Positions 1-5,040 of a stretch of 6,709 bases of DNA are shown here, piece after piece (position 1 is the first letter of the stretch; every line of letters starts with the position of its first letter). The notes under the pieces are model-generated. The model made no database searches. It was not told the origin of the DNA and was given only the letters and a program-made list of their open reading frames with translations. A program made the translations under genes and the position numbers. This DNA comes from Dehalococcoidales bacterium (GTDB lineage Bacteria; Chloroflexota; Dehalococcoidia; Dehalococcoidales; UBA3254), in NCBI GenBank assembly GCA_028718465.1, contig JAQULX010000156.1:1-6709 (forward strand). The letters run 5' to 3'.

Positions 1-235
1 TACCCGGGTAAAGATCGAGGCTTTCTCTCAAGGTTCCAGGGTAAAGCTGAACAACCAGGATTTCCTGCAAGAAGAATACAATACGGTCAAAGCCCAGCAA
101 ACTATCACGCGTGAAGTCAGTATCAGCTTCAGCTTGTTCGATGCGCCAAAGCTCATGCAAAACGGAGTGACCCTCAATCTCACGATAAATTCAGACGAGA
201 AGTCCCAGTCTTTAAGCTATGATTACCGTCCCTGA
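1..235 (+). CDS. C-terminal fragment of an unrecognised, probably beta-rich protein
   Basis: An open frame enters from the left edge (first full codon at base 2) and ends at TGA 233-235, giving 77 residues. The start lies outside the window. The segment is polar, with alternating hydrophobic and polar residues (for example REVSISFSLF and GVTLNLTINS), and ends in SLSYDYRP. This pattern fits beta strands of an all-beta or secreted/surface domain, but I recognise no family motif and no membrane anchor. No gene on the same strand follows for about 1 kb: the next gene is on the opposite strand, so this gene ends its transcription unit here. An AGGAGG stretch at 246-251 follows the stop but has no start codon at a usable distance. 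The coding call rests on frame openness and sensible composition; function is unknown. Confidence 0.6.
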   Translation, partial: TRVKIEAFSQGSRVKLNNQDFLQEEYNTVKAQQTITREVSISFSLFDAPKLMQNGVTLNLTINSDEKSQSLSYDYRP

Positions 236-286
236 ACTCCAGAAAAGGAGGATTTCAGGAGCAAATACACACTGATTTACAGAAGT

Positions 287-1006
287 TCAAGATACGCGAT
301 ATCGGCTTATGCCGCGGTCCAGAAATAGCCGGCCTGCAAGAATTCGTTTTATATCATTGCTTGCTTGCAGGTCGCGCGTGATTCCGGCAGTCAACCTTCT
401 GACTACGATTAGGACAAAAAGGGCGCCAAAAGCCCAGGTTATCTCCTCCGGTTCGTCGAGCAGCCAGCTTGCCACAGGCAAAGCCAGAAAACCGGCCAGC
501 ATTCCCAGAGGCATACTGAGGCTGAAAGGACCTCCCAGAACTGATATGTCTTTACCACTTTTACGTTTATGGATAATCCTTGATGCGATTCTAATCCCGG
601 CCCCAAGAGCAAAAAAGACTGCCGCTATTAAAAAAGGACGATAATCGAGCGCTGCCGCCATGCCGACCCCGGTAGTATTACCTTTTTCTCCGTCAAACCT
701 CTGGAAGATCGGCCACATTTGCCCGCAGACCACCGCAACGCCGGCAACGGCAACGGCTGTCAAATCAATGTCCAAAAGATAACCGACCAGGACCGGGGCA
801 GCGCCTTTAACGAAATCGAGCAATATCCCTGCAATGGTAATCCATTTCCCGGCCCTTTGCCAGAGGCTCATATGATAGTCGCCATTTAAATTGATATGCC
901 GCAATCTGGCTAAGGCACGTAAATGAGGCACTGAGCCGAGCAGGTATGCGCCGATTATCAGAGCTGCATTAATCAATATATTCATGGTTGAGTAAAAATT
1001 TAGCAT
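287..1006 (-). CDS. PlsY-family (glycerol-3-phosphate acyltransferase-like) integral membrane protein, diverged
   Basis: The 239-residue protein is strongly hydrophobic, with likely membrane segments near residues 8-29, 54-78, 82-101, 122-141, 160-183 and 190-203. PlsY enzymes transfer the acyl group of acyl-phosphate to glycerol-3-phosphate at the inner membrane to make lysophosphatidic acid. Family signatures are visible: YLLGSVP at 21-27, LLDFVKGAAPV at 62-72, GQMWPIF at 95-101 (family form GHxWP) and FDGEKG at 104-109 (family form GGKG). However, the usual GSGNxGATN loop after the first helix is replaced by an unrelated stretch around NGDYHMSLWQRAGK (41-54), and the motif-2 His is Gln. 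Activity is therefore uncertain; it may be a PlsY-like paralogue. Two starts are possible: Met1 (1006) and Met8 (985). Neither has a clear Shine-Dalgarno, and Met8 matches the normal PlsY N-terminus better. It is divergent from the DegV gene, with 224 bp between. Confidence 0.75.
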   Translation of the reverse strand: MLNFYSTMNILINAALIIGAYLLGSVPHLRALARLRHINLNGDYHMSLWQRAGKWITIAGILLDFVKGAAPVLVGYLLDIDLTAVAVAGVAVVCGQMWPIFQRFDGEKGNTTGVGMAAALDYRPFLIAAVFFALGAGIRIASRIIHKRKSGKDISVLGGPFSLSMPLGMLAGFLALPVASWLLDEPEEITWAFGALFVLIVVRRLTAGITRDLQASNDIKRILAGRLFLDRGISRYRVS

Positions 1007-1012
1007 TTTTAC
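992..1012. repeat. 8-bp perfect inverted repeat over the start codon of the PlsY-like gene
   Basis: GTAAAAAT (992-999) and ATTTTTAC (1005-1012) are exact reverse complements separated by the 5-nt spacer TTAGC. The element covers the first possible start codon (1004-1006) of the minus-strand PlsY-like gene. In RNA it would be a weak AT-rich stem that could mask Met1 and favour Met8. It could equally be a protein binding site or chance in an AT-rich stretch. Confidence 0.4.
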
Positions 1013-1044
1013 AGGATAGCGTCAATAAGTAATAGTCCTATATG

Positions 1045-1073
1045 TTGACAACGACAGGGACACATGTTATATA
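1045..1073 (+). promoter_or_regulatory. sigma70-type promoter for the DegV-family gene
   Basis: A perfect -35 hexamer TTGACA (1045-1050) is followed by a 17-nt spacer and TATATA (1068-1073), with an extended -10 TG at 1065-1066. An alternative -10, TATACT, lies at 1070-1075 with a 19-nt spacer. Transcription would begin near 1080, inside the inverted repeat at 1078-1098, leaving a leader of about 150 nt before the degV start. This is a sequence prediction only. Confidence 0.6.
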
Positions 1074-1077
1074 CTTT

Positions 1078-1098
1078 GTACCTAGAGAAACTATGTAC
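1078..1098. promoter_or_regulatory. putative operator, imperfect inverted repeat (copy 1)
   Basis: GTACCTAG (1078-1085) and CTATGTAC (1091-1098) form an inverted repeat with one mismatch and a 5-nt spacer. The 20 nt at 1079-1098 match the perfect inverted repeat at 3101-3120 upstream of plsX at 17 of 20 positions. It starts five bases after the predicted -10 box, where a bound protein would block initiation. The cognate regulator is not in the window. It does not look like the FapR or FabT consensus sites as I know them. Confidence 0.6.
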
Positions 1099-1166
1099 AT
1101 GGTGTAGTATATCAAAAAACTCTTTCATTGAACTGGCAACAACGATTATAAAGAGAATCAAGGTAC

Positions 1167-1189
1167 ATGACACTGGAACTACCAGTCAT
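1167..1189 (+). other. possible hairpin in the degV 5' leader
   Basis: ACTGG (1172-1176) pairs with CCAGT (1182-1186) across a 5-nt loop, and the stem can extend by ATG/CAT (1167-1169 with 1187-1189) if two bases bulge. It lies in the roughly 150-nt leader between the predicted start of transcription and the degV start codon. There is no U tract after it, so it is not a terminator. I recognise no riboswitch class, and the signal is weak. Confidence 0.25.
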
Positions 1190-1230
1190 ACCGGCGATAA
1201 TAGATAAGATAGACTGGAAGGAAGTGCAAA

Positions 1231-2097
1231 ATGAAAAAGGTTGCCGTTTTAACCGATTCAATCTCCGGAATACCGGAGGAACTTATAAAAGAGTATAACA
1301 TAAAAATAATACCCGCCATTATGACTATTAATGGAAAAAATTACCGGGATATGGTGGATATAAATCCGGACCAGTTCTGGAAGTTATTTAAATCCATCAG
1401 AACCTATATCACATCATCACCCTCTCCGGGAGACTTTATGAATTTCTTCCAGGAAGCCGGCAGGACATCCGATGACATTCTTTTTATCTCGGCTTCCAGG
1501 CAATTGAGCGCTATCTATCAATCAGCTATCAGTGCCCGGGAAATGTTGCGGGCAGAAAATCCGGGCCTGAATATTGAAGTGATAGACAGTAAACATGCGG
1601 CCGGCTCAATGGGATTCATAGTTATCGAGGCAGCACGAGCAGCGGCAGCCGGAAAGCCTTCAGGTGAAGTTATCCAGGTAGTACAGAATATGATCGGTAG
1701 AGTAAAATCAATCTGCGGTATGGATACCTTAAAGTATCTTATACGCAGCGGACGGGCGCCCAAAAAGGCCTATATTGGAGAATTGCTGGGAATCAAGCCG
1801 CTGATTGGAATGGTCAGCGGGACCGGCCTTACGGATAGCCTGGGTAAAATCAAAGGCAAGAAGCGGTGTTTTCAGAGGTTGATTGATATGATCGCCGAAT
1901 ATACCGATACCGGTATGCCATTACACGTGATAGTACAGTACACTAATAGCTTGCAAGACGGACAAAAGCTGGCACAGATGATCAAGGACAGGTATAACTG
2001 CGCAGAATTATATATTATACCTTACTCTCCCATAATCAGCGGGCATTCGGGGCCGATAAATTCGATATCGTTTTATTCTCAGGTCCTTGAGGAATAA
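1231..2097 (+). CDS. DegV family protein (FakB-type fatty-acid-binding protein)
   Basis: The 288-residue length is normal for DegV proteins, which bind a single fatty acid. In the FakA/FakB system they present it to the FakA kinase, making acyl-phosphate for PlsY or PlsX. Family motifs appear in order: TDSISGIP (8-15), TSSPSPGDF (61-69), LSAIYQSA (92-99, usually LSGTYQSA), VIDS (117-120), TLKYLIRSGR (166-175, usually GGR), LLGIKPLIGM (185-194) and GHSGPINS (271-278, usually HxGPG). The Thr-Ser of the TSxPS motif, the Ser of the LS..YQSA motif and the late His, which in characterised members lie at the carboxylate end of the lipid pocket, are all present. No signal peptide is seen, so it should be cytoplasmic. 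The start is supported by AAGGAAG (1218-1224), 6 nt before the ATG. It has its own promoter and an operator-like repeat shared with plsX. No FakA-like kinase gene is in the window. The exact lipid ligand cannot be read from the sequence. Confidence 0.92.
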   Translation: MKKVAVLTDSISGIPEELIKEYNIKIIPAIMTINGKNYRDMVDINPDQFWKLFKSIRTYITSSPSPGDFMNFFQEAGRTSDDILFISASRQLSAIYQSAISAREMLRAENPGLNIEVIDSKHAAGSMGFIVIEAARAAAAGKPSGEVIQVVQNMIGRVKSICGMDTLKYLIRSGRAPKKAYIGELLGIKPLIGMVSGTGLTDSLGKIKGKKRCFQRLIDMIAEYTDTGMPLHVIVQYTNSLQDGQKLAQMIKDRYNCAELYIIPYSPIISGHSGPINSISFYSQVLEE

Positions 2098-2112
2098 CGA
2101 TGATTAACCGTA

Positions 2113-2910
2113 TTATCCCTTTAGTAAAAATTTAGCGACCTCCGGGGGAGGTAGTAATTGCCATTCGCCTTTGATACCGCAAGTGGCAGCCGCCACCTCC
2201 AGATGAAGCATGGCAATCCCGCAATCCAGTCTCTTGGAGACTCCGAATTCCGGCCCCTCGCCCCTCACAAATACGGTAACCCCTTCGGTGGATATATTGA
2301 AACTCCACGGCTGACGGTTAGTTGCTGAAGGGGCCAGCCGGGCGGCCTCGATGCTGGTATTAATCCACTCAGGCCATTCCCTATCTTCCTGACTGCCGAG
2401 CAGTTTCTCAGCCGGTAACCTTTCATGAGTCCGTCCAAAACCGGTCATCAGTTTTTCCTTCAGCGACTCGGATTCCCGGGCGTAACCTACCGGAGTTACG
2501 GCCAGTACCTTCTCATGATGGCCAAGCTCGACCAGAGAATCCACGCTTTCCCGATTAAAGAAGCCTCCCACCCAGCAGGTATTTAGTCCCAGTGCGGTGG
2601 CTTCCAGGACAACTCCTTCTCCGGTATAACCGACTTCCTCCTGAACTGAAGGCGCTCTCAGGTCGCCAATGAAGGCAACGAATGCCGGCGCTCCGCTGAC
2701 TTTGCCGTAGCTGCCGGCGATACCTTTAAATATATCTTTGGCCGGCTGGTTTACCAGGGAAGCCCGGGCATGAGGAAAAGGGGTAAACTCCCGGCATACC
2801 TTCTCAAGAGGCGCCAGGGAGGATCGTTCGATCAACCGGTTCCGGTCAAACGACCTTCGTGACCTCCGGATAAGAATAGCTGAATACCATCTTGAGAAGG
2901 GAATATCCAT
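2113..2910 (-). CDS. nitroreductase family protein (TM1586-like two-half type)
   Basis: This 265-residue protein belongs to the FMN-dependent nitroreductase superfamily, which uses NAD(P)H to reduce nitro, quinone or other substrates. The physiological substrate is unknown. The motif order is unusual and matches the TM1586-type nitroreductases. The N-terminal half holds RRSRRSF (15-21), then GYTGEGVVLEATALGLNTCW (94-113) and VTPVGYA (138-144). The C-terminal half holds EAARLAPSATNRQPWSF (188-204), then DCGIAMLHLEVAA (229-241). In ordinary nitroreductases the APSAxNxQPW motif follows the RRS motif directly. The two halves look like a fused pseudo-dimer, so it may act as a monomer. It is convergent with degV, with only 15 nt between the stops. 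The only in-frame start is the ATG at 2910; GAGGT abuts it and a TATAAT box sits 6 nt upstream, suggesting a leaderless transcript. Confidence 0.85.
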   Translation of the reverse strand: MDIPFSRWYSAILIRRSRRSFDRNRLIERSSLAPLEKVCREFTPFPHARASLVNQPAKDIFKGIAGSYGKVSGAPAFVAFIGDLRAPSVQEEVGYTGEGVVLEATALGLNTCWVGGFFNRESVDSLVELGHHEKVLAVTPVGYARESESLKEKLMTGFGRTHERLPAEKLLGSQEDREWPEWINTSIEAARLAPSATNRQPWSFNISTEGVTVFVRGEGPEFGVSKRLDCGIAMLHLEVAAATCGIKGEWQLLPPPEVAKFLLKG

Positions 2911-2916
2911 ACCTCT

Positions 2917-2922
2917 ATTATA
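2917..2922 (-). promoter_or_regulatory. -10 box for the nitroreductase gene, implying a leaderless mRNA
   Basis: Read on the minus strand, a perfect TATAAT (2922-2917) is followed by six bases (AGAGGT) and then the ATG. With standard -10 geometry (-12 to -7), +1 is the A of the start codon. A 17-nt spacer gives only a weak -35 (TTCGCT). The AGAGGT before ATG is too close to act as a normal Shine-Dalgarno. Confidence 0.5.
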
Positions 2923-2976
2923 GAACTAAAGTAACGATTAGCGAAATCCAAAATTAAAGCTAAATTCTATGCTCCA

Positions 2977-2994
2977 ATCCTGGTTAACCGGGAT
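2977..2994. repeat. 18-bp near-perfect palindrome, possible regulator site
   Basis: ATCCTGGTTAACCGGGAT is palindromic with no spacer around GTTAAC; only the pair 2981/2990 (T and G) does not match as DNA. It lies in the divergent region between the nitroreductase and plsX starts, about 67 bp upstream of the nitroreductase ATG and 76 bp upstream of the plsX -35. With no loop it is a poor RNA hairpin, so a dimeric DNA-binding protein site is the likelier reading. No second copy was seen in the window. Confidence 0.4.
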
Positions 2995-3069
2995 ACTGCA
3001 TTTTAAAGGTTTCCAAATACGGAATCCGGGCGCTTACCGCACTTCATGTTGCACACAGTAAAGCTCCTG

Positions 3070-3098
3070 TTGACAGGAATGGAACGTAGTATTATCTT
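3070..3098 (+). promoter_or_regulatory. sigma70-type promoter for plsX-SDR
   Basis: A perfect -35 TTGACA (3070-3075), a 17-nt spacer and a -10 TATCTT (3093-3098, four of six consensus bases). Transcription would begin around 3105, within the inverted repeat at 3101-3119, which is classic repressor placement. The layout mirrors that upstream of degV. Confidence 0.55.
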
Positions 3099-3100
3099 AT

Positions 3101-3120
3101 TACCTAGAGTATCTAGGTAC
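3101..3120. promoter_or_regulatory. putative operator, perfect inverted repeat (copy 2)
   Basis: TACCTAGA (3101-3108) and TCTAGGTA (3112-3119) are exact reverse complements with a 3-nt spacer GTA. Copy 1, upstream of degV (1079-1098), aligns without gaps at 17 of 20 positions and holds the same place just after the -10 box. The likely role is binding of a dimeric repressor that covers the transcription start. Confidence 0.65.
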
Positions 3121-3158
3121 TGAGCAGCCTGCATAGTTATTTAACGAAGTAACGCGCT

Positions 3159-3165
3159 AAAGGAG
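3159..3165 (+). promoter_or_regulatory. ribosome binding site deciding the plsX start
   Basis: AAAGGAG ends 9 nt before the ATG at 3175 and 4 nt before an out-of-frame ATG at 3170. The 3170 ATG opens only Met-Pro-stop (ATGCCATGA), whose stop overlaps the 3175 ATG. The PlsX family N-terminus (MRIAVDAMGGD) and the spacing both support 3175. Confidence 0.6.
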
Positions 3166-3174
3166 AATAATGCC

Positions 3175-4173
3175 ATGAGAATTGCAGTGGACGCCATGGG
3201 CGGCGATTACGCTCCGGAAGATGTGATTAAAGGTTCCGTAGCAGGGGCCAGGGAATATGACGCCGGCATTATTCTGGTGGGCCCGGAAGAAAAGATCAAG
3301 TCCGAACTGGCTAAATATGATACCAGGGGGCTGGATATCACGATATTACATACCAGTGAATACCTGGTGGAAGGAGAAGCCCCGGCGTATGCTTTGCGGA
3401 CCAGGCGGAATGCTTCGATCGCGCTGGCAGTAAAGCTGGTCAAAGAGGGAAAGGCGGCGGCAGCGATCAGCAACGGCCCTACCGGAGGAGTGGTGACTTC
3501 GGTGCTGATGATTCTGGGGACTCTGGAAGGCATTTCACGCCCGATCGCCGGGGGCGAATTCTGCGGGTTCGCACCGGATACCGTTATCCTTGATATCGGC
3601 GGCAATCTGGACTGTCGTCCGGACCAGCTTCTCGATTTTGCCATTGTGGGTACTGTCTATGCCCGCAAACTAATGAAAATTTCCGAGCCGACAGTGGCAT
3701 TGCTGAATGTGGGTATCGAGGAGGGTAAAGGCAACGCAGTCGTCAAAGAAGCGTATGCCCTTTTAAAGCAAAGCGGTTTGAATTTTATCGGTAGTGTTGA
3801 AGGTCACGATATACCCGCCGGTAAAGCCAATGTTGTTATCTGCGACGGTTTTACAGGCAATGTCGTTGCCAAATTCTGTGAAGGCCTGGGCGGAGCCATT
3901 GCCGACTGGCTGGACAAAGAATTGGAGAACGACCTGCCGAAAGCCAGAATCAAGGAGATCAGACAAAATTTTTTGGCACGCATGATTAAAGCCGATAACA
4001 GCGGGGGAGGGCCTTTTTGGGCTGTTAACGGACTGGTCCTGAAATGCCACGGACGCGCTCGCCATCCGGAAATCGCCCTTACTATCGGCAATGCCAAAAA
4101 GTATGTTGAGCTGGATATTGTGAACGCTCTAAAAATGGAACTGGCCGCGGTCCGCGGAAGGCTGAAAAAGTAA
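3175..4173 (+). CDS. plsX: phosphate acyltransferase PlsX (acyl-ACP:phosphate transacylase), diverged
   Basis: The 332-residue length is normal for PlsX, the soluble, membrane-associated enzyme that exchanges acyl groups between acyl-ACP and phosphate to give acyl-phosphate for PlsY. Conserved blocks are VDAMGGDYAP (5-14), VKEGKAAAAIS (89-99), LDIGGNLDC (139-147, usually LDVGANVDC), LLNVGIEEGKGN (176-187), VEGHDI (208-213), CDGFTGN (223-229) and VNGLVLKCHG (284-293). Three normally conserved places differ. SAGNTGA reads SNGPTGG (99-105), the block after SRP is GGEFCGFAPDT instead of the usual ATVLPTxxG type, and HGSSNA reads HGRARHPE (292-299). These are near the expected active cleft, so specificity may have shifted. 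The fold assignment is secure; the exact reaction is less so. It is first gene of an operon with the SDR, 11 nt downstream, behind a promoter and operator resembling those of degV. Confidence 0.88.
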   Translation: MRIAVDAMGGDYAPEDVIKGSVAGAREYDAGIILVGPEEKIKSELAKYDTRGLDITILHTSEYLVEGEAPAYALRTRRNASIALAVKLVKEGKAAAAISNGPTGGVVTSVLMILGTLEGISRPIAGGEFCGFAPDTVILDIGGNLDCRPDQLLDFAIVGTVYARKLMKISEPTVALLNVGIEEGKGNAVVKEAYALLKQSGLNFIGSVEGHDIPAGKANVVICDGFTGNVVAKFCEGLGGAIADWLDKELENDLPKARIKEIRQNFLARMIKADNSGGGPFWAVNGLVLKCHGRARHPEIALTIGNAKKYVELDIVNALKMELAAVRGRLKK

Positions 4174-4184
4174 AGGGAGCTTGC

Positions 4185-4931
4185 ATGATGAAACTGGAAA
4201 ACAAGATTGCTATCGTGACCGGGTCCCGGCGGGGTATCGGTAAAGCTATTGCGCTGGCTCTGGCCAGTGAAGGAGCCTGCGTCGCAATCACCGATGTCAG
4301 CCTGGATGGGTGCCTGGTAGTGGCGGAAGAAATCAAAGCTGCCGGAGGGCGAGCGATCGCCATCAAATGCGATGTCTCGAAGAAGACGGAAGTCCAGGAG
4401 ATGGTAGCTGGAGTGATCGCAGAGTTCGGCAAGGTCGACATTCTGGTGAATAATGCGATGACCACATCCTTCAAGCCGTTTACCCGGATCACGGAGGAAG
4501 AATGGGACCGTACTATCGATGTTAATATGAAAGGGGCCTTTCTCTGCTCCCAGGCAGCAGCGAAGAACATGATTAAAAATGGGTGGGGCCGGATTATCAA
4601 TATAGCCTCCGTATCTTCCGGGGGATGTGGTGGGTGCGCTCCGCTAATGGCCCATTACACCGCTTCCAAGGGCGGTATGAAAGCACTTTCGGAAGCCATG
4701 GCCGTTGAACTGGCAGCTTTCGGGATAAATGTCAACGCGATCCTTCCCGGTCCAATAGATTCCGGTTCAGTTCCTGAGACAATCAAAGACAGATGCTTGA
4801 AGAACATGCCCAAGGGACGGTTGGGCTATCCCGAAGAGATTGGCAGCCTGGCGGTTTACCTGGCTTCTCCGGAATCGGAATTTATTACCGGTAGCGCCGT
4901 CATCATCGATGGCGGCATTTCTCGTGTCTGA
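4185..4931 (+). CDS. SDR family oxidoreductase, FabG-like
   Basis: A 248-residue classical short-chain dehydrogenase/reductase. Visible motifs are the nucleotide-binding TGSRRGIG (12-19), CDVS (62-65), LVNNAM (87-92, usually NNAG), the catalytic Asn in VNMKG (N114), Ser142 in IINIASVSS, YTASK with Tyr158 and Lys162, and the C-terminal ITGSAVIIDGG (234-244). Compared with FabG there are three extra residues between the catalytic Ser and Tyr, in a Gly/Cys-rich stretch (GGCGGC, 146-151). The Arg pair in the glycine-rich loop favours NADP(H), whereas Asp37 at the end of strand 2 favours NAD(H), so the cofactor is ambiguous. Its place 11 nt after plsX suggests work on acyl chains (3-oxoacyl reduction), but SDR specificity cannot be read reliably from sequence. 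AGGGAG (4174-4179) serves the ATG at 4185 (5 nt) or 4188 (8 nt); the second would remove only one Met. Confidence 0.88.
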   Translation: MMKLENKIAIVTGSRRGIGKAIALALASEGACVAITDVSLDGCLVVAEEIKAAGGRAIAIKCDVSKKTEVQEMVAGVIAEFGKVDILVNNAMTTSFKPFTRITEEEWDRTIDVNMKGAFLCSQAAAKNMIKNGWGRIINIASVSSGGCGGCAPLMAHYTASKGGMKALSEAMAVELAAFGINVNAILPGPIDSGSVPETIKDRCLKNMPKGRLGYPEEIGSLAVYLASPESEFITGSAVIIDGGISRV

Positions 4932-4978
4932 GGTTACATAATACTCCTTCAAATACAAGGCGTCAAAAGGTCCGGCTA

Positions 4979-5008
4979 TTGACAAGGCGTTGCCTTTGCG
5001 AATAAACT
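4979..5008 (+). promoter_or_regulatory. candidate promoter for the 100-aa small protein
   Basis: TTGACA (4979-4984), an 18-nt spacer and TAAACT (5003-5008, four of six consensus bases) lie in the 109-nt gap after the SDR. A short inverted repeat AAGGC-GTT-GCCTT (4984-4996) sits within the spacer, and ACAAGGCGT occurs twice (4955-4963 and 4982-4990). Read-through from plsX-SDR is also possible, as no terminator is visible. Confidence 0.4.
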
Positions 5009-5040
5009 AACGCAGTCTCTTTATTTAGGAGGATAATAAT

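Noticed and set aside
246..251. AGGAGG following the left-edge gene, like a ribosome binding site for another gene
   Set aside because: No ATG, GTG or TTG lies at a usable distance and the following frames close quickly; the next real gene is on the other strand. At most the relic of a lost gene.
309..644. Open plus-strand frame of 111 codons opposite the PlsY-like gene
   Set aside because: It lies entirely within a gene with recognisable PlsY motifs on the other strand, has a basic, low-sense composition and no family motif.
1128..1152. TTGAAC and TATAAA as a second degV promoter
   Set aside because: The spacing is only 13 nt and the upstream TTGACA/extended -10 pair at 1045-1073 is much better.
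2098..2112. Bidirectional terminator between degV and the nitroreductase gene
   Set aside because: Only 15 nt separate the stop codons and no hairpin with a T tract is visible.
991..2136. AGTAAAAATTTAGC occurs at 991-1004 and 2123-2136
   Set aside because: Both copies lie inside coding sequence in different contexts, and the string is AT-rich; a 14-nt match in a window this size is plausible by chance.
3207..3644. Long minus-strand open frame opposite plsX, with similar ones opposite the SDR gene (4082-4600)
   Set aside because: The plus-strand proteins carry complete family motifs; the antisense translations are Ser/Pro/Ala-rich with no domains, typical of shadows of coding sequence.
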